NCBI GenBank assembly: GCA_025093985.1
Contig: JACAAK010000001.1
Location: 496,001 to 560,000, forward strand
DNA from: Calvatia gigantea
Lineage: Eukaryota > Basidiomycota > Agaricomycetes > Agaricales > Lycoperdaceae
Reading direction: 5' to 3'
DNA length: 64,000 nucleotides
Below, in pieces: positions 1 to 9,283 of the stretch; the stretch's first letter is position 1; every line of letters begins with the position of its first letter. Position numbers and translations under genes: made by a program. The notes under the pieces were generated by a model. The model saw only the letters and a list, made by a program, of their open reading frames with translations. It was not told where the DNA came from and ran no database searches.

Positions 1-484
1 TGAGAGGATCGAACCTCGAATTCGGTCGCGCCAACTGCTATTCCCATAATGTATCATTGGCCTGTCTGAATTACTACCACTACAAGCATTACGTGGCTTC
101 CAGGAATTGTGACGCCACCCAATTTTGGAGCCCTCGCACATTCCAAAGCCACATAAGATAGTCCAGTCAGGGCATTCTGACACACTGAGTTTGTCCACAC
201 GTTGGACCTGGGTTGAGTCGCTTGGTACCGTGCTGTCACTCTTGCATTGATCGCAGTCAATTGACGATCAATGGTGGGCAACCCAATGCTCTACTATAGT
301 GGCAGTGACCTTGAGGCTAGTGGACGACTTGAAGCTAATAAAAACTCTTGTCTCAAAATAGAAGGAACCGTCTCCTTTACATCAAGGCACGAATGAAAAT
401 ACAACGACGGCCGAAGTTTGCAGAAAATAGAAAACCCCATACAAACTCAATCACCGGCCAAATTACCAGATTCCCACTATTCGT
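1..484. other. no gene recognised (left edge)
   Basis: No open frame here carries a recognisable protein. The stretch lies downstream of the minus-strand small-protein gene that ends at 485, so part of it is probably that gene's 3' UTR. The window edge prevents judging whether anything continues to the left. Confidence 0.4.
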
Positions 485-810
485 TCAAGCTTCATATTCA
501 ACAGTGGTACTGAACTTTCCCCCAGTGATTGAGTCGTCCTTCGTCACTTCAAATGAATCTGAAGAAGGATATTTAATCCTGGCGATATGTGTTTTTTCGG
601 TCTTGACTACATATCCCTGAGATATTGGCTGGAGCTTTTGCTCTTCTCCAACCTCTAATTGATATTTTTGGTGGATGTCCACCAAAATATGCAATGTTCT
701 GGTCCCTGTGTTCTTCAGGGTAACAGAAACAATTCTATCACACATGCCATTATGTGAACGAAAATCACGTGTCGTGTTGGGACTCACTGCTGTGCACTTG
801 ACTGAGCCAT
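485..810 (-). CDS. small beta-rich protein, family member 1 (unknown function)
   Basis: Two exons: 810-788 (23 nt) and 734-485. The 53-nt intron starts GTGAGT and ends TAG, and the spliced frame gives 90 aa. The protein starts MAQSSAQQIVSVTLKNTG and ends in GGKFSTTVEYEA. It is a paralogue of the genes at 1766, 8420 and 15830. All four share V-KNTG, Y/F-EL, IxYPS-like, F-V-K-D and G-KFSTTVE-like blocks, alternating hydrophobic strands that suggest an all-beta fold. No signal peptide, membrane segment or cysteine pattern is visible, so it is probably cytosolic. I do not recognise the family. This is the most diverged copy of the four and is divergently oriented to the copy at 1766. The start is chosen because the short first exon plus intron is conserved in all four copies. 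Confidence 0.72.
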
Positions 811-907
811 GTTTGTGCCGCGTTGGGGCGAGGGATATTAAAGGTAGTACGGGAGTTTCGAGTGCGAGGAAATTCGCTGGTGGTAAAATGGTCAATCAGA
901 AAAGTCC

Positions 908-945
908 TATATACCAAAAGATATCCCATTCCCTACCTGGGCATT
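908..945 (-). promoter_or_regulatory. core promoter of small-protein gene 1
   Basis: On the minus strand a GGGAATGGGATAT-type box is followed by TATATAGG about 104 bp before the ATG. The same box, TATA and spacing occur before the three paralogues. Confidence 0.6.
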
Positions 946-1630
946 TTGTGATAGCAACATGTTAGCATCACCTTTACATAAAGATCAGTCAGCCGCTTTG
1001 GTCATGAGTCCACGACAATCTGGTCTGGGTCAGACCGGTCGACAGGTAAGACTCTGGGGCTGTACAAGCCACACAACGGGGGCCGACTTCTTGGGCAAAG
1101 TGGGGATTGCAGTCACCCCGCGACGGCATCTGTGGACCTGAACTGTCACCAAAACATTCCGATATATTGTCACCGACACATCTGGACTCTCGAAATAGTA
1201 TGTTTTCACAGAAACATTTGTTCTGTCACTGAACTTCCTTTCTAACTTTGGACACTCCCGGGTATCGAATCTAATCTCTTGTCAGAGGATCAGTTGCCAA
1301 AGTGTAAAATTAACTTCTAAGGCCCATAAACAGATATGCGGATTATTTGCCTGACTTCATGCATCTGTCCCCTTACAGCCCAAACATTTCTGGAAAATGG
1401 CGGGCGTTTCGTTGCGGTTTGAATGTTTCGGTGTTTGTATTAAACGTTCACAAGCACCGCCACTGGGTGACTTTCAATCTCCGGACAAAAGGGCCCACCA
1501 TCGTATGCCTAGCGAAGCCTCGGTGTTGCAAATTGCCCGGTCTGGCCTACATCGGGAAGTCAATTGTACTCATGACCTCAACACGGCAGACTGACTTTCG
1601 TATATGGGGGTGTTAACAAGGCATTAGCTG
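946..1630. other. shared intergenic region of a divergent gene pair
   Basis: No coding signal. This is the outer part of the spacer between the divergent small-protein genes at 810 (-) and 1766 (+). From about 1130 onward it aligns by eye with 15210 onward, upstream of the copy at 15830. Shared motifs include repeated 'GAAACATT' and 'CACCxxGxxxTCTGGAC'-like words. The duplication that copied the gene therefore included several hundred bp of upstream DNA. Confidence 0.5.
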
Positions 1631-1673
1631 CTGAATCCTCAGTAAGGAAATGGGATCTTTTTCGATATATAAG
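1631..1673 (+). promoter_or_regulatory. core promoter of small-protein gene 2
   Basis: CTGAATCC, then AGGAAATGGGATCT, then TATATAAG at 1666, 100 bp before the ATG at 1766. The arrangement matches those at 8284 and 15694. Confidence 0.65.
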
Positions 1674-1765
1674 GCCTTTCTAGTCGACTTTCTTGCCTCA
1701 GCAACTTTTCTAACACTCGAAACTTGCACTACATCTAAATATTTTTACCCCAGCACAACTCAAAT

Positions 1766-2088
1766 ATGTCCAACATCGTCGGTGCAACGTGAGTACCAAC
1801 GCGTCATGTGATTTTCATGGACTTAGTGGCATGCATGGCAGAGTTGACTTCGTTGTTGTGAAGAACACCGGGAGCAAAGTGCTGCGCCTTAAAGCGGGAA
1901 GTAACACGTACGAATTGGAGTCGGGGGATGAGCAACAGATCGCCGCTTCGTCTTCGACCTACACAGTCGAGGCCGGAGGCACACAAATCGGCACAATCTA
2001 CTATCCTTCCGCGCAGTCCTGCCAAGTGAAGAAGGGAGATCAATTGAGTGGAGCCAAGTTCAGCACCACCGTTGAAATGGTCGCTTGA
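1766..2088 (+). CDS. small beta-rich protein, family member 2 (unknown function)
   Basis: Exon 1 is 1766-1788 (MSNIVGA plus two bases). A 53-nt intron runs 1789-1841 (GTGAGT...CAG). Exon 2 is 1842-2088. The product is 89 aa, reading MSNIVGATVDFVVVKNTG and continuing with LESGDEQ, YYPSAQS and GAKFSTTVEMVA. It lacks a signal peptide and transmembrane segment. The body is very close to the copy at 8420. The first exon varies between copies in length (23 or 32 nt) and sequence while the body is conserved, so the N-terminus is the variable part. The function is unknown. Reading through the intron from an upstream GTG also stays open, but the paralogue comparison supports splicing. Confidence 0.75.
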
Positions 2089-2602
2089 ACGAATGGCGGG
2101 AAACTGGGTGATTTGGCTAGCTTTCAGATATTTGCAGTTTATGTGGGCTTTTCCACTTTCAAGGACTTTTCCTGCAGATTTCGGCCGTCACCAGTACTCG
2201 AGAGTTAATTTGTTTGTATTCTAATGTAACAAGTTTCGTATTCTTGTAAGAAATTTGTGACTTGTTTTCCGACTCATACATAAAGGTTTAAACTCCGAGA
2301 ATCATGAAAATCCCGATTACTCACATACAACTCTGCTCCTAATGTGCACAGGCCTCCAACGATGAAGAGGCCCTCAGACTTGAACGTGTCGAGTGTTTCG
2401 TATCCTCACGCCCTGTCATATTCCTCTAAAAATGCCTAATTCAACGTTTTCACCTCGCCTGATCATTAGAATCGTCACTCCTGGGGTTGCGGGCGAAGGT
2501 GTCGTCAACTCCATTGTATCTTGCGCAACTGCACTGAGCAGAGAAGTAATCCCGAAAGAGTAATGTGTACACCAATATTCCTGTCGCTGGAACCAAAATA
2601 CA
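2089..2602. other. convergent intergenic spacer
   Basis: Lies between the plus-strand small-protein gene and the minus-strand DUF4246 remnant, so it should hold both 3' UTRs. No coding signal is seen. The first 250 bases resemble the region downstream of the copy at 15830 ('CCAGTACTCGAGAGTT' occurs in both). Confidence 0.5.
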
Positions 2603-4070
2603 TCAATGTTCGCACAGGGAAATCTCTACTTTGCGGAAGTTCTCGTCTTGAAGAAGTACAAAACTCTTTCTTTCTTCCATCAACTCCTCCCTCGATCGTT
2701 TTGCGGTTTCCAAGCTGATTGGGAAATCCTCTACGCCATCAATGACCTTCTCGCAGATCTCAGGCGGTAAATTGGCTAGGCGACCGTGGACATCGGTTGA
2801 GATAGCTTCATGCCACCAGTCACGTCGTTGGCAAGGGACATTTGCAGTTGAAATTATTCTAATATGCGGATCCACCAAGAACAAAGCGAGGGTTTTCCGA
2901 TGGCCTGGCTTGGTCGGATCGGCAAGTTTGAAGGGCTGGACGCGGTGTTGGAGGAGGTTGGGGAACGTAATGACACGATCTTCGCGGGTTTCGATAGAGC
3001 CAACTCGTTGGATAGCCGGCGTCCAATTTTGACAGCCAAAGATCTTCTCGAGCCATACAAAATCGTGTTGCTCGTAATCCACCCTGTACACTAATTCCGC
3101 GGCGTCGGGGGCCTGTCGGAACGCGAGGTGGCTAGGTGTGATATTTTCGTTATCAAAATAATAAATGGCACTGGCGCATATATGCTCGTTCTGCTGTCGA
3201 GTAAGAAACCCATACAAACAGCAGGATCGCCGAACGTACTAGTTGACCCTCCACATGCCAAACTCCTCCACTATATTCGGGTTTTTCGGGTGTAAGATGG
3301 ATGTTGGCTAGTTTAACGATGACCTGGATTCCACGGTGACCATAGTCCGCTTTGAGGTCAACTGGGTTCTTGAGATCTTCAGGCTTTGTGAAAACCCCTG
3401 CATCTGGGATACGAAGAAATTGAGCTTTTGCTTCATCGGTGAAGTCGCCTTCACGTTCTAGAAAATCGTCCTCGTCTTCGTCGTCTCCCATTTTGGGACC
3501 ATGTTCCTCGAGATATTCATCGAGTCCAGGGTATTCTACGGAGACGGGAACATCGCCATCGGTAACGCGTCGCCGAAACACGAAGTCGCGAAGGGGGCTT
3601 AAGGTTAGGTTCCACAAAGGAATTATTTTGCCTATGATCCGCTCGACTACGTTATAAAGATTCGCAGTTTGTTGGGGATGCAGATTATTGATGTAGCTGA
3701 CGATGCTAATCAAAGTTGACGTGTTGACACGTTAACATTTTATGCTTCGCTCGAATAACGCAACAGTCAGGGTGAGGAATTGACTCACCGAGGAACTTCA
3801 CCAGAAATATCGACGTCACAGGGTAGCCATTGAAACTTGTTGCTGTACACCCTCTGTCCATGACCTCTCCAGTGATTCTTGTGAACTGTAATCGTCTCTG
3901 TCTCCGGAGGAACGGGAATGGTCTCGCCTTGCCCACATTTCACGATGCAGGTCTTCAAGTCGACGACACCATCAGGCACGATACGTGTGAGACCGTACGT
4001 CAGAGGATATAGGGAAGGGTGTACGAGATCTAGTACAGTCTCGTTTGAACCTGGGTGCCAGTCTTTTCTA
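2603..4070 (-). pseudogene. DUF4246 protein, C-terminal part (gene split by insertion)
   Basis: Reads right to left from about 4070. Exons run to 3789, 3705-3240 and 3190-2603, with introns 3706-3788 and 3191-3239 (GT...AG). Family blocks are clear: FQWLPCDVDISGEV, IVSYINNLHP, the acidic stretch GDDEDEDDFLE, GGVWHVEGQL, SAIYYFDNENI, LALFLVDPHIRIISTANVP and a C-terminal charged tail. The matching N-terminal part lies at 6564-7284, separated by about 2.5 kb of foreign DNA that carries two other genes. The break falls inside a coding exon, after the segment ending YPLTYGLTRI, and both sides keep a 94-bp copy of the break segment. A full-length DUF4246 protein therefore cannot be made from this locus without bypassing the insert. 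DUF4246 proteins (PF14033) are widespread in fungi and biochemically unassigned to my knowledge. Confidence 0.85.
3977..4070. repeat. 94-bp perfect direct repeat R1, left copy
   Basis: Identical to 6564-6657. It codes for DUF4246 residues around HPGSNETVLDLVHPSLYPL on the minus strand. Similarity continues with two small indels to about 4086, next to 6676. The pair flanks the outer insertion. Confidence 0.9.
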
Positions 4071-4086
4071 TCTGGTTATCCTCGAG

Positions 4087-4178
4087 GATTTTATGACCTT
4101 CCGACCACTTACGGTCGGACTCTCCCCTTCTGTTTGAAATTGTAGCTTTGTTGCTTTTTTATCATTATTACTCGCGCT
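4087..4178. repeat. 92-bp perfect direct repeat R2, left copy
   Basis: Identical to 5474-5565. It runs from GATTTTATGACC to ACTCGCGCT. It contains the small palindrome GACCACTTACGGTC. Confidence 0.92.
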
Positions 4179-5435
4179 CCACCTCCGTACGTATTTCCCC
4201 ATGACTCCGTTTATTTTGACCTACCGTGGTAATAACTTCTCATGCTCAGGATTTGGATTCGACTCCCACACCCCATGACCACTCAACGTGTCCCCCTCCG
4301 GAGCCAAGTATTATCAAGGCTGATCCCGCCCAATCAATAACTCCACTGACTCAATCTACTGAAGAACCCTTGCCTTCGCGGGCATCGAGAACACCTGAAC
4401 GTGTTTTGGAAGAATCGCATTTCCCTTGCGCTCAGAGCACAACAACCGACGAGCATTTATCTGGAAAGAATCCCGAACATTCTTCACAACCCTTCGTCGA
4501 AACCGAAGTTTCCTCCCCTTATCAGGGCTCATCCTACAAGGAAAATGTGGCTCCATCACACATTGCTGACTCCGCCGAAACTGTTGTGCCTCCCCCTACT
4601 AAACGCCCCAAACCGGACCAGGACCCGATATCGAATGATGGCCCCGTTCGAAAAACGAATCAAAACCGCTGATGCCGCTTCTCAAATAGCCGATGTACCA
4701 CCCTCGATAGAATTTTCTTGTGCCGAGCCGAAACCCGCTGTCAAAAAATGGCGCAAGAATCCGATTACCCCGGCACCTATAACATCACAAAAACGGAGAC
4801 TAAAATACGCCGTTATGGACGATTCCGGTTCTGATTCTGATTCCTCTGCGTCATCGAGCTCTCGAGCGTTTGCCGTGGCTCCTCCCGCTCCCCCACGACT
4901 TATTTTCTCGGATGGCGTTGAAAGGGATCAGAACGGCGTTGCAACGGAAGATGCGGAGATTTGTGGCATGATTATTGAAGGAATGGCTACTTCTCGGGCA
5001 TCGTCATTGCCTATTTCCCAGGTGTACAAAATTGTGATGCAGAGTCGGCCTTCGATGAAGGCAGAGCGGAGTGAGAAGGAGTGGTGCGTTGTCTTTGATC
5101 GTATACTCCGCAGTGGCATGACAGGTCGAGGAAGTGGCGTGTTTGGGAAAGTGGATAGCAGTTACAAGGTGTGTTGACATGACAACTGAATGTCTCGCCT
5201 TGACGTACTGATTGTTTGTTTGTTTTTTTTCTGTTTCGCTTAGGACGAGAATAATTCTGTAGCAGGGGCGCGGTGGTTCTATGTTCCAGAAATGGATTGC
5301 GATCAAGAACGGGCTGCTCTTATACGAAGTATGATGCCACGACCTGGGAAGAGAAATGTTACAAAGAAGTACAAGCAGTATTATTACCAACCCCTGGACA
5401 AAATTTCGCGTTGGGATCCAGAGGACGACCTGTGA
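4179..5435 (+). pseudogene. 5'-truncated gene fragment, conserved fungal nuclear-type protein (unknown)
   Basis: The fragment begins inside an exon just before a GTACGT donor at about 4186. The acceptor is at 4249 and coding resumes DLDSTPTPHDHS. A low-complexity Pro/Ser/Thr region follows (PPPTKRPKPDQDP), and then the frame shifts by +1 near 4640-4690. Downstream are a basic stretch (KKWRKN, KRRLKY), an acidic/Ser run (DDSGSDSDSSASSSS) and a compact C-terminal domain. That domain reads QVYKIVMQSRPSMKAERSEK, GRGSGVFGKV, an intron near 5169-5243, then ARWFYVPEMD, ERAALIRSMMPRPGKR and a stop at 5435. The composition suggests a chromatin or DNA-associated protein, but I cannot name it. The missing 5' exon and the frame shift argue for a pseudogene. 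An unrecognised intron at 4640-4690 cannot be excluded. Confidence 0.55.
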
Positions 5436-5473
5436 TTTTCTGTGTGCATATGGACCTGGGCCTTTATGTTCAT

Positions 5474-5565
5474 GATTTTATGACCTTCCGACCACTTACG
5501 GTCGGACTCTCCCCTTCTGTTTGAAATTGTAGCTTTGTTGCTTTTTTATCATTATTACTCGCGCT
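5474..5565. repeat. 92-bp perfect direct repeat R2, right copy
   Basis: Identical to 4087-4178. It starts 38 bp after the stop codon of the inserted gene fragment, so the insert ends in what would be that gene's 3' UTR. Confidence 0.92.
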
Positions 5566-5708
5566 ATTGATTTGTTTCTTCTGTATCCCACCACTCAAAC
5601 AGTAACCCAAGTCTCAAGATTGATATATACCCTTTTCTTCCTGTTGAACCAAACATGATTATCAAAAGCCTGTGGATAAGCGCCGTTTATCACCGTTTGC
5701 GTTTCACC

Positions 5709-6323
5709 ATGTCAACACCTTTCCCTCAAGCGAATTACCATCACTCCACGACATGCCACTGCTCTTGTCATCACACGCAACCATCTCAACCTTCCCAAGT
5801 GCAACCCAACAGACCTTCTCAACCGAACGTGCAAGCCCAAACGGAACTATCTCAGCTAATTAATGGCATCCAGGAGTACTTCCAGTCATTGTACACGCCT
5901 CCGCAGATACGCGTGACGAGGTCCGGTTTTTGGAGTAGTCGAAGTATGGCTTTTGGGAGACAGAGTTTATCCAAGATGAGCTATGATGTACGCATACTTT
6001 TCTATATCACACTAATGTATCCAAATTTGACCTCGGACCACATCCCACAGGAGGCAGATACACTGTTCCGATCGATGTTCGAATCCGAAGACGATAAAAC
6101 CCAAGTTCCGTCGGACGGGAAGGTTAGTGAAAAGGGGAACGTTCGGGTGATACCGTCGATAATGGAGATACATGCAACATTTTTGAGGGAACCGAAGGGA
6201 TCGGCGGAGGGGAGAGTGCTGTTGCATCAGAGCGCCTGGCCCGAAGTTATGGAGAATGTGAAGGCTTTATCTGTTGTTTTCAGAAAAGGGAGGGTGGAGG
6301 ACTTGAATAAAACACGGGATTAA
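5709..6323 (+). CDS. Cys/His/Pro/Gln-rich N-terminus, unknown conserved C-terminus
   Basis: Open frame of up to 204 aa from ATG 5709 (MSTPFPQANYHHSTTCHC). The N-terminus is rich in Cys, His, Ser, Pro and Gln (CHCSCHH, then QPSQPSQVQPNRPSQP). It is followed by an amphipathic stretch (LSQLINGIQEYFQSLY) and a charged C-terminus (AWPEVMENVKALSVVFRKGR). A GTACGC...CCACAG segment of about 63 nt (5987-6049) is a probable in-frame intron. Removing it joins SKMSYD to EADTLFRSMFESEDDK. Diverged, broken copies lie near 10.1, 18.2 and 21.5-22.3 kb, so this is the only intact-looking member here. The gene sits inside the insertion that splits DUF4246. I do not recognise the family. Confidence 0.55.
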   Translation: MSTPFPQANYHHSTTCHCSCHHTQPSQPSQVQPNRPSQPNVQAQTELSQLINGIQEYFQSLYTPPQIRVTRSGFWSSRSMAFGRQSLSKMSYDVRILFYITLMYPNLTSDHIPQEADTLFRSMFESEDDKTQVPSDGKVSEKGNVRVIPSIMEIHATFLREPKGSAEGRVLLHQSAWPEVMENVKALSVVFRKGRVEDLNKTRD

Positions 6324-6563
6324 AGTGGTGTGTGTGTGTGATTCCGGCCGCGCTGTTGAAACGTTGAAGTGCTGTAATTAATTACTGTTAGGAGTGGAAA
6401 CTTCTGAACAGAACATAAAGTCATTCGAACATTTCGGTGCACCGCCTCCCCTGACTTGGTAGTTGTTTAGCGCATATTCCTGGGATTCTCAGTACCCTCT
6501 TGGGCGAATGATGTCCGGGCTCAATGCGTTACATTACTGTGCTTTGTACCTGCGCTCGAGCTC

Positions 6564-6657
6564 CACGATACGTGTGAGACCGTACGTCAGAGGATATAGG
6601 GAAGGGTGTACGAGATCTAGTACAGTCTCGTTTGAACCTGGGTGCCAGTCTTTTCTA
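6564..6657. repeat. 94-bp perfect direct repeat R1, right copy
   Basis: Identical to 3977-4070. On its left, 6441-6563 resembles 17715-17835 rather than DUF4246. This places the insertion border at 6563/6564. Confidence 0.9.
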
Positions 6658-7284
6658 CGATCTGGTATATCCTCGAGGGCAGCTACGTCGGTTCGGAGGG
6701 CATTCTTCAGATTAACCGGAATGCAGTTATCCGCCTTGACTACATCTCCGTGGAATATGCTAACGGCACCAGTCTTCTTATAGAGCTCAGCCTTATACTT
6801 GAGTTCGTCGATGCAATATTCAGCCATAGCGGGCGTGAACCTCGTTTCGCTGGTGGCCAAGACCTCGGCCTTCCATTTTTCGGTGATGGACGAGTCAAAA
6901 ATCTTACACAGAACAGATCAAAGACTATTTCAAGCGCATCTAAAGATAATCTTACCTTCGATTCCCATCCCAGCTTGTCTGTGACGCTATTCATGAACTC
7001 GAGCATCGCAATTTCTCTCAGCGTCAAAAATGGAAGTCTTTTCACGGATCCAGTCAATGTGTTTCATCAGGACACCTAACAGAAGTCGAAGTGCACCTTT
7101 TCTCGTCCCTGTACATGATTTCTGGGCGTAACGCCGACTGAAATAATGGCTTGCCTTCCCCACGAGCTTCAATAACCTTCGGCTCTGAGCCATTGTATCC
7201 CCCGACAACAGTCCGCGCACATGGAGTGAATCCGAGTGGCAAGCCAAATCCTGGAAGCGGGGGAGGCTGAGAGACAGTTAACAT
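6564..7284 (-). pseudogene. DUF4246 protein, N-terminal part (gene split by insertion)
   Basis: Starts at ATG 7284 with MLTVSQPPPLPGFGLPLGF, a typical DUF4246 opening. After an intron near 7030-7090 comes LTLREIAMLEFMNSVTDKLG. A second intron, about 51 nt around 6905-6960, begins GTAAGA. Then follow SSITEKWKAEVLA, MAEYCIDELKYKAELYKK, and the segment ending VHPSLYPLTYGLTRIV. Beyond that the frame enters unrelated DNA and stops (ELERRYKAQ). It matches the C-terminal part at 2603-4070 exactly at the R1 repeat. Together the two halves contain all DUF4246 blocks, so the gene was intact before the insertion. A truncated product of about 190 residues is possible but would lack the WHVEG region. Confidence 0.82.
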
Positions 7285-8283
7285 GGACGACAGAAAATGC
7301 TCTGAATTGTGAGGTTGGAAAAGCTCAAAATCGCAAAGGACAACAACGCGATCCGCACGCAGTTTCCACGCAACATACTTACAAACACAAGGGTCGCCCA
7401 GCCCCTGAGTGCCGTGGGGACATTGCAGGAGATTGAATGTTGCTTTTTTCGGCGAGTCCGGGGGAAGGACGAGGTTTATCCCCTCAGTAGTCCGAGGAAA
7501 GGTGATCCTCTACTTTGTTCATATACGCGCAAACGTTTTTTTTTTTGCCAGCGCCTCCCGGATGTCGCATTGTGGTCCCCATTATCATCGGAAGGTTTTT
7601 GTTTGTGGAAGATCATGGTGATGTGAGGACAAAATGCACTGAGGCTGCGTATGTGCCTCTGACCACAGTGAGATGTCTCACCACAACTGCAACGTTCAAC
7701 CTCAGAATGGTTTTGGCTAGTTTCAAATTTCTTACTCTCGGTCACAGATGCAGTCCTACCATGTATGCGGTTGAACGGCTAGGAACCCCATTGATACTTA
7801 CGATTCACTACTCACTGGCGACGTACCCGAACAGTGTTGAGGTGAGGTACCGTGCACTTGAACGCCATAGAAACATTTCACAGAAATGACTATGCGCTGA
7901 ACACTGGCCAAAATATCTGTGCATCTCCGACGCCAAAGGATAGATTGTCCGAGTACGAAGTTGACCCGAACTCATATCTCTAGGTGTACAAATCGATTGC
8001 TTGATTTTCCGCCCCGACACGGCCAGACGTTTCGGGGGAGATGCAGGTGTTTCTGTGACGATTCAAGCCCCCCAGGTGCCAACGACCTTCCACTTCGAAA
8101 GGAAGAGACGAGAGCGCCCTTCTAACAATTACAATCCCCAGGTCGCCTTTGAAGGAATTCGCCGTTCCAAATCTTCCTCTCACGGGTACGGGTTGGCCAG
8201 TTGATCTACACTAAGGAGTTGGTTGACCCCGTGATCAACGCAGCTGACATATTCTTGCGTATGAGGCGCTACAAAGTCATCAA
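7285..8283. other. intergenic, no gene recognised
   Basis: Upstream of both the minus-strand DUF4246 start and the plus-strand small-protein gene at 8420. It contains a short T-run near 7537. From about 7740 on it shares words with 1130-1600 and 15210-15660, the duplicated upstream DNA of the small-protein genes. No coding frame is convincing. Confidence 0.45.
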
Positions 8284-8326
8284 CTGAATCCCCAGGAAGG
8301 AAATTGGATCTCCTTCTATATATAAG
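8284..8326 (+). promoter_or_regulatory. core promoter of small-protein gene 3
   Basis: CTGAATCC, AGGAAATTGGATCT, then TATATATAAG at about 8317, 103 bp before the ATG at 8420. The layout is the same as at 1631 and 15694. Confidence 0.65.
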
Positions 8327-8419
8327 ACACGTTTCCAATCGACCCTCTTTCCGCCAGCAACTTTCCTCACACCAGAAGCTCGCATCACATCCTACCCCCC
8401 ACCACAACACAATCAAAAT

Positions 8420-8754
8420 ATGTCGCCGGACGATAAGGACCGCACAGCAAAGTAAGTACCAACGGATCATGCGACTTCCGTGCACTTAATTGCTTTGCGC
8501 GTGGCAGGGTAGACTCTGTTACCGTGAAGAACACGGGGAGCAAAGTATTGCACATTACCTCGGGAGACCAATCGTATGAATTAGAGAGTGGGGATGAGCA
8601 AAAGATTGTCGCTTCGTTATCAAACTACACAGTTACGGCCGGAAAAACCGTCGTCGCTACAATCAAGTATCCTTATCCATCGACGTTCCAAGTGCAGAAG
8701 GGGGATCAATTGACTGGGGCAAAGTTCAGCACTACCGTTGAAATGGCGGTTTGA
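8420..8754 (+). CDS. small beta-rich protein, family member 3 (unknown function)
   Basis: Exon 1 is 8420-8451 (32 nt, MSPDDKDRTA). A 56-nt intron runs 8452-8507 (GTAAGT...CAG). Exon 2 is 8508-8754, the same 247-nt length as in the copies at 1766 and 15830. The product is 92 aa. The body reads VDSVTVKNTGSKVLHITSGD, then YELESGDEQKI, IKYPYPSTFQV and GAKFSTTVEMAV. It is the closest relative of the copy at 1766. The N-terminal exon is longer and more charged than that of copies 1 and 2, and resembles the copy at 15830 in length. No targeting signal is visible. The function is not recognised. Confidence 0.75.
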
Positions 8755-9128
8755 ATGAGCGGCGGGAATCTGGTGATTTAAAAAGCCTTTGAATTTGCGG
8801 GTGTGGGGGCTTTTCCAACTTGCAGAACATTTTCTGCATATCTCAGCAGTCGCCAGAGCCCAAGTGTATTTTTTTGGTGTGTTCCGATGGAGCAGTTCCT
8901 GTGTCTTTTAAGAAATGCGATATATCTTTTTGGTTTTGATAGAAAGCTGAGAATAATAACTGGGAGCATATGTACCACTATGCTGCAGCGAAGGTGGGCG
9001 AAATGTTTGACAATGGCGGGAAGGGGGGCTCGCAAATTAGAGAATTGGGAAGGAAATAAGGCGAAACAACCTTTTCTCTTTCTATTTTTTAAAAATTGGA
9101 GCGCCGCACTCCCCCACCTCGCGCACCT
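8755..9128. other. 3' flank of small-protein gene 3
   Basis: No coding signal. The first ~250 bases resemble the 3' flanks of the paralogues ('CTTTTCCA', 'TTTCTGCAT' and 'TCGCCAG' words in the same order). Confidence 0.4.
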
Positions 9129-9283
9129 TATATATATCCAATCGGCAATGTCCCCGATTGAGCTGTTTCCTCGTTGCTACCACTCCCACTCTCGTCCCCC
9201 GCTCTCATTCTCACTGTTTCTACCATGTTCGCTATAAGCAGTCCCAGAACCGTTAGCCTCAGAGTCCGATGTTACGCGAATTA
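9129..9283 (+). pseudogene. promoter plus presequence-like 5' fragment of a nuclear gene for a mitochondrial protein
   Basis: A TATATATAT box at about 9129 is followed by a pyrimidine-rich leader and an ATG at 9225. The short frame MFAISSPRTVSLRVRCYAN is Ser/Arg-rich, acid-free and amphipathic, and ends in RCYAN before a stop. This is the look of a mitochondrial targeting presequence. No downstream protein follows. A diverged copy lies at about 20520-20680. It is probably a truncated 5' end carried along by the segmental duplication. The mitochondrial reading is inference from composition only. Confidence 0.3.

Larger units (their letters stand above)
4071..6563. other. nested insertion interrupting the DUF4246 gene
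   Basis: About 2.5 kb of DNA unrelated to DUF4246, bounded by the R1 direct repeats. Inside it a second pair of 92-bp perfect repeats (4087-4178 and 5474-5565) brackets a gene fragment, 4179-5473. The sequence that follows the inner right repeat resembles 21505-21570 without any gene X sequence between. This suggests the inner fragment was inserted later. No terminal inverted repeats, transposase or reverse transcriptase is visible. Confidence 0.7.

Noticed and set aside
1..23. tRNA-like T-arm on the minus strand (GAGGTTCGATCCTC)
   Set aside because: Four-base stem with a six-base loop rather than five and seven, and no matching anticodon or D arm in the adjoining bases.
4087..5565. R2 repeats as long terminal repeats of a retroelement
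   Set aside because: Only 92 bp, no TG...CA ends, no primer-binding site, no polymerase. The DNA between them is a host-type gene fragment with introns.
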